A stretch of 33,528 bases of DNA from Desulfosporosinus sp. (GTDB taxonomy: Bacteria; Bacillota; Desulfitobacteriia; Desulfitobacteriales; Desulfitobacteriaceae): contig JARLHV010000164.1 in NCBI GenBank assembly GCA_031292055.1, positions 1-33,528 on the forward strand, in the 5' to 3' direction. This document shows positions 7,741 through 15,558 of this stretch, one piece after another (within the stretch, counting starts at the first letter, position 1; every line of letters starts with the position of its first letter). The position numbers and the translations under genes are program-made. Under the pieces are notes generated by a model. That model was given only the letters and a program-made list of their open reading frames with translations, had not been told where the DNA came from and made no database searches.

Positions 7741-8815
7741 TTACTTAGAATTATAATTTATAAATTCCTCTTTAATATTATTATATAGTACTTCATCATT
7801 TATTGGAAATAATTTATCTAAAACAGCTTTTTGTTCTTCGTAAATTGATGTAATATTCGTTTTTGTAGAGATCAGCTCTTTTATTTCTTTGCTTTTATAA
7901 GTTTTATCGCAATAACTCTTTTGTCTGAAAAAATCATTAATATGACCTGTAAGATAGTCTATTACTTGAATAAGTTTATTTTGCTTAGATTCAATAAATT
8001 CTATATATACTTTTAAGCTAGTTAATAAATTAATATTAGCAACCCAATTATTTAAGCTTTTACTAAATTGTTTTTGTTCATCATGAATAATATGTATTTT
8101 TTCATTTAGTGCATATTTTGAAAGACTAAGTACTAAATTATTAAATGCATCTATATTAGGTGATAAGGCAAAAAATGTTTGCCCGCTATTAGTGGTATCA
8201 TATAATGGAAATAAATTTTTTTTTAGACAAACCAAATTTATCATAGTTTTGGATTGAGTCGATCGTACTCTTAAGATTTTGCTTTATATAAGTGCTAGAA
8301 ACATTTTCATGAATAGCATCAATTGAATCCACTAGCTCTTCAATTTTAAATCCACTCTTATTGCATAAATTTACAAATTTTTGAACTACGGCATCGGAAA
8401 GTTCATTATATAAATAGTCAGTTATTACCTTTAATAGCATTCTAAATTCTTCATTTTTAGTTTCAATCTGTCTTTCGTAATAAGGATAAACACAATAATC
8501 AGTAATATTGTGTATTATTTTATATTTTTTATTTGTTATATCAAAAAATAATTCACATGAGTATGAATTGATAGTATTTAACAATTCAGAAATCAGTTTT
8601 TCATTATTCTTATATTTTTTATTAGTAAACTTAAGTTCCCCTTGAATACCATTTTTATGAAATATCTCACTTATTTCTTGCAATAACATATTTTCATAAT
8701 TTACATCAATTAATATTCCACCTAAAGCAAAATAAGGCTGGTCTAAAAAGTTAAATTTACTATTAAAATTTATCGCACCAGTATTTCCACTTTCATCAAT
8801 AAATATTTTTTTCAT
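7741..8815 (-). pseudogene. DUF3800 protein, broken by one extra base in a nine-A run
   Basis: The first part starts MKKIFIDESGNTGAINFN after GAGGAG. FIDESG followed by YFALGGILI is the hallmark of DUF3800, a family with an RNase H-like fold predicted to be a nuclease and often found among mobile or defence genes. At T9 on the plus strand (8216-8224, A9 in the gene) the frame changes. The second part continues LFPLYDTTNSGQTFFALSPN in another frame to 7741. Removing a single base gives one 357-codon frame exactly, so the lesion is a +1 slip in the homopolymer. The gene is visibly more AT-rich than its neighbours, which suggests acquisition from elsewhere. A phase-variable or slippage-expressed gene is an alternative to simple decay. 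Confidence 0.85.
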
Positions 8816-9121
8816 TTTTACTCCTCTTTTCACTTTAAAGACATCCATAATCATTACTTTTCTCTGTAGCTTTTGTAGTTTAGTCCACAAGAAGTGTCCA
8901 GAATAGATTGATTTTAGTGGTTGTATTTCAACGATCATTAGGCTCACTTCTTACTTAGCAAATATATTCTTGATGCCAGATTCATTTTATCTATATCACA
9001 CACGTCTTCCGAGTTCTCCATTACTTACCGCTTTGACAAAATTTATTCCATAACTCACCTTTCCAAACAAACAAGTTCTTCATAAGTTGCTAAATTCCTC
9101 CAACAAAAAGAAAAAAGACGC
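8816..9121. other. Non-coding stretch upstream of the DUF3800 gene
   Basis: On the minus strand there are only very short frames, for example one of 20 codons (MKNLFVWKGELWNK) and one of 25 (MENSEDVCDIDKMNL). The DUF3800 frame is also open upstream to 8947 without family resemblance. These could be remnants of small phage-type genes; nothing is firmly supported. Confidence 0.35.
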
Positions 9122-9330
9122 TTATTCATCGTCAGTACGGCGAACAAACCGACAAAGGTTAGCATCCCACATCCAGTCTGATTCATCTCCAGATAAAAGC
9201 TCAGTCAAAACGTCATGCTCTGATTCTATTAAAGCAGTCTCGAACCACTCTTCATAGGTAATGCCCAGAGATTTACATACAGAATACACCTAGCTTTAGT
9301 TTTTTCATCTGCAGGGAAGGCTATGTACAT
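9122..9330 (-). pseudogene. Small acidic unknown protein, frameshifted
   Basis: ATG at 9330, preceded by AAGGGTGAT, opens MYIAFPADEKTKARCILY. In another frame the sequence continues CKSLGITYEEWFETALIES and ends CRFVRRTDDE at 9122. Restoring one base at about 9265-9275 gives a single 69-residue protein with an acidic, tryptophan-containing C-terminus (SGDESDWMWDAN). I do not recognise a family. The upstream small gene ends 12 bp before the start, so the pair was probably one operon, and both are broken by one base. Confidence 0.55.
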
Positions 9331-9342
9331 TAAGATCACCCT

Positions 9343-9643
9343 TTATATACTCATTTCTGATTTGTCCTCAAAATGCCTTCTGCTTTGAATTGGTAAACAT
9401 TCCGTTGCAACTTTCCAAATTTTATATAGATCTACACACTGAACTCCTGGAAGGAGTAATTGTTGAAGAATGAGGCTGTTGATACGGTGCCATGCAACCC
9501 CAATAAGCATCCCTCGATATCCCCACAAGATGCTTCGGCTAATTTCACTCAACTCGTGTAGGTTCGAGAGAACTTTATCCTACAAAGACAAAGACGCTAA
9601 AAATTTCTTTTTGCAATCGAGACATTGCCCTATCGTCTTTCAT
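9343..9643 (-). pseudogene. Small unknown protein, frameshifted
   Basis: ATG 9643, preceded by AGGTGATTGAA, begins MKDDRAMSRLQKEIFSVFVF and stops soon after. Removing one G of the GG at about 9579-9580 joins it to DKVLSNLHELSEISRSILWG and on to FEDKSEMSI at 9343, giving 99 residues. The family is unknown. The length divisibility, the ribosome site and the tight junction with the next small gene favour a real, recently broken gene. A TATAAT on the minus strand lies about 20 bp upstream (9660-9665). Confidence 0.5.
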
Positions 9644-9962
9644 TTCAATCACCTAAGTGTATAATTATACAAAAACTCTTTAATTCCTCCTTGTAATTTT
9701 ACAAACAAAAAAAGTCGCTCTGTTTAGCGTCAAACATCTAATTAATTAGCAGATCTAGAAAGGTGGCCTTACTCCAAACAGGCTGCCTTTCGTCTTGACA
9801 ATGATGGGCGGGATATCAGAGCTATCGCCTCTTATTTAATTCTTGTTTATGCTCTCAGAATATGGCATCAAGACCAACAACTTGATAATGATAACTAGGG
9901 TGTGAGTGTGTTATACTTCGGACACGTTCTCAAAAGAACAAATTCATACCTTGGAGGTTAAC
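9644..9962. other. Intergenic stretch before the C40 peptidase gene
   Basis: It contains a minus-strand -10-like TATAAT (9660-9665), the short palindrome TTGTAATTTTACAA (about 9693-9706), and, on the plus strand, a start-less open frame at about 9745-9898 reading RWPYSKQAAFRLDNDGRDIR and ending WHQDQQLDNDN. That last frame looks protein-like and may be the tail of a lost gene, but I cannot assign it. Confidence 0.35.
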
Positions 9963-10430
9963 ATGATAAAGAAAATTACAACCTTAATTATATCGGTCTT
10001 TATGGGAGTTTTATGTTTCATTCCAGTTGCAAATGCTTCTATAGGTACTTCTCATTTAGCCAAAGTACGTCATGTTATAACGAAAGCCGAAAGTTATATT
10101 GGAACTAGATATGTTTGGGGTGGGACAAGCTATCGAGGTATTGATTGTTCTGCACTTACGATGAAAGCATACAGAGCCGCGGAAATTCACCTCCCGAGAG
10201 TTAGTTCCCGTCAATATAAAGTAGGAGCTTATGTCCCAGCCAATCGGCTTCTTCCAGGCGATTTATTTTTCTTCAGATTTCATGGGCGCAATCGAGTATC
10301 TCATGTCGGAATGTATCTTGGTCACAGAAAATTTATTAATGCCACTAGCCATAAAGGTGTAAAAATTTGCAGCTTTAGTTCGTATTGGCGCAGAGCATAT
10401 GTTGGTGCTAAAAGAATAATATATCATTAA
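9963..10430 (+). CDS. Secreted NlpC/P60 (C40) peptidase
   Basis: A 155-residue exported cell-wall hydrolase expected to cut the gamma-D-Glu-diamino acid bond in peptidoglycan stem peptides. ATG 9963 follows TTGGAGG. Residues 1-24 form a signal peptide ([18 protein letters not shown], cleavage near VANA-S). The mature part is a bare NlpC/P60 domain: [16 protein letters not shown] with Cys62, then [15 protein letters not shown] with His114, and a third polar residue His130 in ATSHKGV. There are no SH3 or LysM targeting domains. The sequence is very basic at the C-terminus ([12 protein letters not shown]). It stands alone on the plus strand among decayed genes and is itself intact. Confidence 0.9.
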   Translation: MIKKITTLIISVFMGVLCFIPVANASIGTSHLAKVRHVITKAESYIGTRYVWGGTSYRGIDCSALTMKAYRAAEIHLPRVSSRQYKVGAYVPANRLLPGDLFFFRFHGRNRVSHVGMYLGHRKFINATSHKGVKICSFSSYWRRAYVGAKRIIYH

Positions 10431-10442
10431 TTGGTTGAATAT

Positions 10443-10645
10443 TTAGACTTCATCTAGAATCTTCACATAACAAGTACTCTCACGCAGACCGTCAAATTTA
10501 CAAAAACAAATACCCTGCCAGCGACCTAGGAGCAATTTCCCGTTATGTATTATGACGGTTTGGGATGCTCCTACCGTTCTCGATTTCAAGTGTGTGCAGA
10601 ATTACCCTCAATGTGTCGGTCTCCAGCCTTGTCCCATGGGTATAC
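10443..10645 (-). pseudogene. 3' remnant of yjbQ-family gene (UPF0047)
   Basis: Minus-strand translation gives RHIEGNSAH, then, after a one-base frame change, HLKSRTVGASQTVIIHNGK, LLLGRWQGICFCKFDGL and a stop at 10443. These are the conserved C-terminal blocks of the YjbQ/UPF0047 family (H-x-G-N..HL, GRLLLGTWQGI, FDGPR). The N-terminal half (about 70 residues) is missing, cut off where the OB-fold gene ends at 10657. A frameshift inside the remnant confirms it is dead. Confidence 0.75.
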
Positions 10646-10656
10646 AAAATTCTCTG

Positions 10657-11064
10657 TCATTTTGTAGGATCTTCAATTTTCCTCACAATCAATTCATATT
10701 TCGATTTGTAGATATTTAAAATCCCTGTGACTTTATATTTGCTATCAACTTTAATAATAGGAATATCCTCTACTTCTTTAAAGATCACCGCATCAATTGA
10801 ATTACTGCCGTCCGATACTGCTATAAATTTGGCCTGTGTCTTGGGGTCGATATTAAACTTTGTGACTGTCAATACTGCTTCATATCGCTTACCAACATTT
10901 ACATTCTGTTCAATTTCTTGAATACTTTGGATCTGTTGGCTTTGGTACTTTGATACAGTATTAATACCATTCTTAATAAGAGGAAGGGTTTTAAATAAAA
11001 TAACCGTGAGCAACAATAAGATTATAACGGCTACTTTGAACTTACTCATTAAAAGCATAGACAT
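10657..11064 (-). CDS. Membrane-anchored OB-fold protein
   Basis: A protein of about 135 residues. One hydrophobic segment near the N-terminus (VAVIILLLLTVILFKTLPLI) should anchor it in the membrane. A short linker rich in Gln/Ser (SKYQSQQIQSIQEIEQN) follows, then a beta-rich domain with the pattern of an OB fold of the nucleic-acid-binding type (YEAVLTVTKFNIDPKTQAKF, then VDSKYKVTGILNIYKSKYEL). The frame is open to 11115. ATG 11064 is near GAGGG, but ATG 11058 has better spacing. It is in the same direction as the PC4-like pseudogene upstream and the yjbQ remnant downstream. The ligand is unknown; extracellular location of the OB domain is inferred from the topology. Confidence 0.6.
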   Translation of the reverse strand: MSMLLMSKFKVAVIILLLLTVILFKTLPLIKNGINTVSKYQSQQIQSIQEIEQNVNVGKRYEAVLTVTKFNIDPKTQAKFIAVSDGSNSIDAVIFKEVEDIPIIKVDSKYKVTGILNIYKSKYELIVRKIEDPTK

Positions 11065-11129
11065 ACGTTCCCTCAGGGTAATATACCCCCTTATATGAAA
11101 CTTCACTACACCCAAAAGCGATTACTAGA

Positions 11130-11356
11130 TTACAACACGCGCCCACCCAGAACATCACTTAACTTCCACAGCTCTTCTTTACCAAGCCGGGACACCCTTC
11201 CCTGATCTGGGAATAATCCGGGGCGAGTGGATAAGGGATGTGGTAATTTGAGGCATTATCGTTCCAACTAACAAGGCTAAGTTCCTTAGTCCACCCTTTT
11301 GTTGATTCTGATAGGACACCGATTGTTTCCTTGATTTCGAATTTGATTTCTGCCAT
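11130..11356 (-). pseudogene. PC4/YdbC-like ssDNA-binding protein, frameshifted
   Basis: ATG 11356 after AAGGGGTG opens MAEIKFEIKETIGVLSESTK and continues GWTKELSLVSWN, the signature of the small bacterial PC4/p15-like (YdbC) family that binds single-stranded DNA. After APDYSQIREG the frame is lost and ends early at about 11160. One extra G in the GGG run at about 11195-11197 restores GKEELWKLSDVLGG and a stop at 11130, giving 75 residues, the normal family length. So one base has been lost. Without the C-terminal helix the protein would probably not dimerise. Confidence 0.85.
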
Positions 11357-11450
11357 ATTGACACCCCTTTTTATAGACTTCTAATAATTTATTCATTGAG
11401 GTACCTCTTACAAAGGTACTATAGCGAGTTATTGGCATAAAAAGTTAAAG

Positions 11451-12251
11451 TCAGCCCATGTTAATTTCTCCATCGAAAACATCACCCTTAGTGTTATAAG
11501 TTGTATCAAACACTAAATCAGAAAGCCATTTCTTAAACGACGGATTGTCATTGTATTGCTTAAACAACTCCATATTATCAACCATGATGTTCATAATTAC
11601 TTTCTTCAATGCTCTTTCACTTTCTATCCTAGCGTTCTGTTTATCAGAGTTCTTCATGGCATTTTGATATGCAGTGTCTCTTGCTACCGTTGCTGGAATT
11701 GCAGCAATATGACGCTTTATTTGGTCTTCATCTTTCCAGGGAATGTTACCAAACAAATCATGGAATAATGCGAGTATGCTACTTAACAAATCCATTTCAG
11801 TTTCCGCCATACCCCCGCCACTACCCGTTGGTACTGGATTAATCTTATATTCTCCCTGTCCCTCTAATGAAATGGAGAAGGTAGTCTTAACTTCTACCCT
11901 ATAACTATCCAGATCGATTGATTCAAGTATACCTTTGGATAAATCGTCAGTTTTAGGTGATGGTAACTTTGGAATAAGTAAGTTAAGGAAAATAGACAGC
12001 TTCTCCCATTCTGGATTTCCATAGGGTAAGATTGCACCTAAAAATCCATAAGTCCTTACAAAAGCCTTCGCACTACCCTTAAAATCAACTTGTGAATCTT
12101 CATCTAAATCCTCGTACAACCTTGAGCATACATCCAGCAATGGATCTAGCTTATCTCGATCAGCACCCTTTAAATAAAACGCTACAATCGTATCTACATG
12201 GTAGTCCGTATACACTTGGTGCTGCTCCATATTAGCAATCAAATCATACAA
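11451..12251 (-). pseudogene. hsdR: HsdR C-terminal fragment (type I restriction subunit)
   Basis: The 266-residue frame starts YDLIANMEQHQVYTDYHVDT and matches the helical C-terminal region of type I restriction endonuclease subunits, which contacts the methyltransferase core. The N-terminal nuclease (PD-ExK) and the two RecA-like helicase domains, normally 700-750 residues, are missing. There is no ribosome site at its 5' end; the first codon in frame is TTG within the truncated hsdS. It therefore arose by a deletion joining hsdS to hsdR. The tail SFKKWLSDLVFDTTYN is intact up to the TGA. It cannot cut DNA. Confidence 0.85.
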
Positions 12252-13264
12252 TTTATACGGTATATAAGATCACTAAATATTAATTTTGGTCTTGTATGTT
12301 CAACGACGCAAACATCACCCACAAGGCTACGAGTGTTCGAGCGTGCCAATAGAAAGTCACCTTGTTGTATTTCAAGATTTGCTTTTATAGGAGCTGATGG
12401 AGACAGTGGTTTATTTTCATGCTGATAAAAATATCCCTGTTTGACAGCAGAGAGGGTTAACACAGCCCATTGGTCTTTACCAAGCTTACCCTGTGCAGCA
12501 ACTGGACTCCAGCCCTGTTCAATCCCTGTAAGATATCGATTTAGGTAAACGACCTTCCAGTGCTCCGGTAGATCCCCCAGCCAATTAATGCCAGATAGTT
12601 TCATCTTTACATTAAGGTTTAAGCCTTTGGTAACAGCTTCATCGATTTCTGCTTGCTTTTGCTCTTTTAGAACTTCTATAAGCTTTTTATTTGTCTTTAT
12701 AAACTTGTTAATCTTAGACAGTGAACAATCCAAGTAACGGACAATTTGGTCCTGTTCATCTTTAGGCGGACAAATCATAGCGCTATCCATAAAGGACTGA
12801 TCACTCAATTGATATCTTGATTTCCAAATCCCCTTCGAGCGTACTCTTAATTCCCAGGCATAATTTACGCCACGAACTAGATAATCATAATATTTATAGT
12901 TAAATCTGTCCTCGTTCGTAAGACGATAAACACTATACGCCGTACTAATTATTCCAAAGTAGCGGGAAAACCCGAGGCCTCTTTGCCATGCCCACAAACT
13001 ATTGACAACTAAATCCTCTGGCCAACAAAGCTTATATCCTTTATATGATTCAGCCTTAAACATAGTAACATTGGCGCTAGTTCTTTTAACAACACCATTT
13101 TTAGAGGATACCGATAACAACTCTTCTTCACCTGTTTCCGAACGAATATCAACTATCTTGAACATAGTCTTTGCTCTTACAAAATGCCAATGGGTTGGAA
13201 TAGTATCTAACCACAGTAACTCAATATTTTTATACTCATCATAAGGTTCCAAAACAGTTAGCAT
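12239..13264 (-). pseudogene. hsdS: Truncated HsdS specificity subunit
   Basis: A 341-residue remainder of a specificity subunit that is normally 400-450 residues. The first target-recognition domain (residues about 15-165) and the following conserved helical region (KLIEVLKEQKQAEIDEAVTK) are complete. The second recognition domain begins at INWLGDLPEHW and is cut at about residue 336 (LIFSDLIYRI), followed by five residues of junction sequence. The C-terminal part of TRD2 and the second conserved region are gone. It starts 5 bp after the hsdM stop. A one-TRD subunit can in some systems dimerise to restore methylation, so partial activity cannot be excluded. Confidence 0.85.
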
Positions 13265-13269
13265 ATACC

Positions 13270-15090
13270 CTAGCCCCCTATGATTTCATTTAATAGTCCT
13301 TCATTTTGTGCCTCTAATGCTTTTATATCCACCTTGATCTCCAAGAGGGTACGGAGTTGCACTGGCTTATAGAAATACTTTGTAAAGCTTATCTCATAGC
13401 CAATTTGTGTCTTGCTATAATCAATCCAAGCGTCTGGAGTAAAAGATTGCACTTCTTCTTTGAAGAACTTCTCAATGCCGCCTTCAAAGTTCAATGGAAT
13501 ATGTTCTATACCCGTAAGATTTTTGTCTGCTTTTGGCTTACCTTTCTTATCTGTTATGAAATTCCCAGCCTCGCCTCTTTGAGGTCTATTCACTGTAATC
13601 TTGAAATAACCGAATTCCTCATTATCCAAGACCTTACTGTATTCATTTTCTTCGAAGTTGAGCAATAGCTGCGTAATTTGTTGTCTGATCTCCTCGGCCA
13701 ATTCACAGTTCTTGTTCCCTAAGTTCTTACGAAGTGGCGATTTAAGGTTAGTCGCATCTATTAACTGAACCTTACCCTTTCTTCTGTTCTCTTTTCTATT
13801 CGTGAGGACCCATATATAAGTTGAAATCCCTGTATTGTAGAACATATGCTCGGGCAAGGCTATAATAGCTTCTAGGTAATCACTTTCGATGATATAGCGT
13901 CTAAAATTGCTCTCGCCTCCGCCTGCATCACCCGTGAATAGCGAAGAACCATTGTGAACCTCTGCGATTCTGCTGCCAAGCTTGGTATTATGCTTCATTT
14001 TAGCTATGTTATTGGCTAGGAAAAGCATTTGACCATCACTAATACGGGGTATCATTTTATAATCGGGCTCACCTTTAAACGATATAACAAAGCGAGAATC
14101 TGTGATATCTCCCTTGCCACCCAGCTTTTCTGCGTCTACCTTCCACGCTTTACCATAAGGTGGATTACTTAGCATAAAGTCAAATTCTTGAGTGGGTAGT
14201 CCGTCATTGGACAAGGTGGAGCCATATTTAATATTTTCGACTTGATCACCATCACCTTTAATAAGTAGGTCAGCTTTGGTGATTGCATAGGTCTCAGGGT
14301 TAATCTCTTGGCCATATAGGTGAATTGCTACTTGCTTGTTGTTTTCCTGCGCTAACTCCATAATTCTTTTTTCCGCAATCGTAAGCATTCCGCCCGTGCC
14401 ACTTGCTCCGTCATAGCAAAGATAGGTTCCATCGTTGATCTTATCTTGAATAGGTATAAAAATAACATCTGCCATAAGTTCTACAACATCACGAGGGGTA
14501 AAATGCTCTCCGGCTTCTTCGTTGTTTTCTTCACTGAACCTACGAATCAACTCTTCAAATATGACGCCCATCGTATGATTATCCAGTGCTGGGAGCTTTT
14601 CTTCGCCCTTGTCATTGTAAACAGGCTTTGGACTTAAGTTTATACTAGGTGACACAAATTTTTCGATGACCGCTCCTAGTATGTCTGCATCAAGCATTGT
14701 ATCGATTTGATTTCTAAACTTAAACTTTTCCAGTATATCTTGAACATTCGGTGAAAACCCATCTAAGTAAGCGATGAAGTCTGCTTTTAACTGCTGGTTT
14801 TTCGCTCTTGATTTAAGGTCTTTTAGAGTAAAGGGTGAACTATTACAAAAAGCCTCTCCTGCTGCACTACATAATGCATCGGTTTGATTCAAAATCCCTG
14901 CCTCATCCAGGGTTTTCTTCATGACAATGACTGCTTCCTTGCTATCTTCAAGTACAGCATCTAAACGCCTAATAACTGTCATAGGTAGGATTACGTCTCT
15001 ATACTTACCCCTAACGTATACATCTCGTAGACAGTCATCAGCGATACCCCATATTAAACTAACGATATTGTTATAAGTTTCATTATCCAT
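13270..15090 (-). CDS. hsdM: HsdM, type I DNA methyltransferase subunit
   Basis: A 606-residue N6-adenine methyltransferase that works with HsdS. The N-terminal helical HsdM_N domain covers about residues 1-160 (VSLIWGIADDCLRDVY). The catalytic domain follows, with EHFTPRDVVELM, the SAM-binding motif I DGASGTGGM at about residue 226 and the active-site motif IV SNPPYG at about residue 307. The C-terminus is helical (IKALEAQNEGLLNEII). AAGGAG precedes the ATG. It is the first gene of hsdM-hsdS-hsdR, of which only it is complete. Because the restriction subunit is lost, any remaining activity is that of an orphan methyltransferase. The inverted repeat AACTTGT/ACAAGTT (15113-15140), overlapping a TATAAT, lies upstream. 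Confidence 0.92.
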   Translation of the reverse strand: MDNETYNNIVSLIWGIADDCLRDVYVRGKYRDVILPMTVIRRLDAVLEDSKEAVIVMKKTLDEAGILNQTDALCSAAGEAFCNSSPFTLKDLKSRAKNQQLKADFIAYLDGFSPNVQDILEKFKFRNQIDTMLDADILGAVIEKFVSPSINLSPKPVYNDKGEEKLPALDNHTMGVIFEELIRRFSEENNEEAGEHFTPRDVVELMADVIFIPIQDKINDGTYLCYDGASGTGGMLTIAEKRIMELAQENNKQVAIHLYGQEINPETYAITKADLLIKGDGDQVENIKYGSTLSNDGLPTQEFDFMLSNPPYGKAWKVDAEKLGGKGDITDSRFVISFKGEPDYKMIPRISDGQMLFLANNIAKMKHNTKLGSRIAEVHNGSSLFTGDAGGGESNFRRYIIESDYLEAIIALPEHMFYNTGISTYIWVLTNRKENRRKGKVQLIDATNLKSPLRKNLGNKNCELAEEIRQQITQLLLNFEENEYSKVLDNEEFGYFKITVNRPQRGEAGNFITDKKGKPKADKNLTGIEHIPLNFEGGIEKFFKEEVQSFTPDAWIDYSKTQIGYEISFTKYFYKPVQLRTLLEIKVDIKALEAQNEGLLNEIIGG

Positions 15091-15112
15091 ATATTAGTTA
15101 TCTCCTTATTTC

Positions 15113-15140
15113 AACTTGTTGTAAATTCATTATACAAGTT
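15113..15140 (-). promoter_or_regulatory. Inverted repeat over a possible hsdM -10
   Basis: AACTTGT (15113-15119) and ACAAGTT (15134-15140) flank a 14-nt spacer. The minus-strand TATAAT (15129-15134) overlaps the second arm, 38 bp before hsdM. A good -35 is not visible. It could be an operator limiting methyltransferase expression. Confidence 0.35.
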
Positions 15141-15293
15141 CTATAATAATTCTCATTCTACCATACCCAGTGGACATTTTTCTGAAATGATAATCTCCAA
15201 TGCCATATACTTCCTTTAGCATAAACCAATAATAGCATATAAGTATAGCTTATTTCGCCATTTTTTAGATAATTTTTGTATATCCACCCGTAT

Positions 15294-15325
15294 TAAAAAG
15301 CACCTGCCTTGATTAGCAGATGCAC
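15294..15325 (-). terminator. Intrinsic terminator of the lost rlmD-like gene
   Basis: On the minus strand GCATCTGC pairs with GCAGGTGC (one G-T pair) across a short loop and is followed by TTTTT. It lies 26 bp beyond the stop codon of the rlmD/rumA remnant, as expected for that gene's own terminator. Confidence 0.7.
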
Positions 15326-15350
15326 TTTAATATAAGTGGATTATTTTACT

Positions 15351-15487
15351 TTACTTATGCATCCCAACCTCAACCGTAACCTTCTTGCCCTTTTCCCCTA
15401 CCGAATATTCTTTGTGATATAGCAGTACACAGGTCTCCACGTGCCCTGTCTAGGGAAACACATCCACAAATTGTACGCTTACTGTAC
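15351..15487 (-). pseudogene. 3' remnant of rlmD/rumA-type RNA uracil methyltransferase
   Basis: The minus strand reads VQFVDVFP, then a TAG stop where the family has Gln or His, then TGHVETCVLLYHKEYSVGEK and a tail to the TAA at 15351. The block VDxFPxTxHVETVxLL is the C-terminal signature of RlmD/RumA/TrmA-family m5U methyltransferases, containing part of motif X and the final strand. Only about 45 residues are left of some 450. Immediately upstream lies a 50-bp hairpin (15491-15540), which may mark the event that removed the rest. Confidence 0.8.
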
Positions 15488-15490
15488 TTA

Positions 15491-15540
15491 AGGAGCTGTC
15501 TCAAAATGATGTTTAGTACACTCATTCTGAGGCAGCCCCT
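15491..15540. repeat. 50-bp hairpin resembling fused insertion-sequence ends
   Basis: AGGAGCTGTCTCAAAATGA (15491-15509) and TCATTCTGAGGCAGCCCCT (15522-15540) pair over 19 bp with three G-U type positions and a 12-nt loop. The sequence GGRGCTGYCTCARAATGA is like the terminal inverted repeats of several IS families (IS1182-type ends begin similarly). No T-run follows, so it is not a standard terminator. It sits exactly where the rlmD remnant ends. Confidence 0.6.
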
Positions 15541-15558
15541 AATTATAGCCTTAGTTAT

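Noticed and set aside
12239..12262. hsdS/hsdR overlap as a programmed frameshift
   Set aside because: The missing parts of both proteins (end of TRD2, nuclease and helicase domains) show a deletion, not a recoding site; there is no slippery heptamer with a stimulatory stem.
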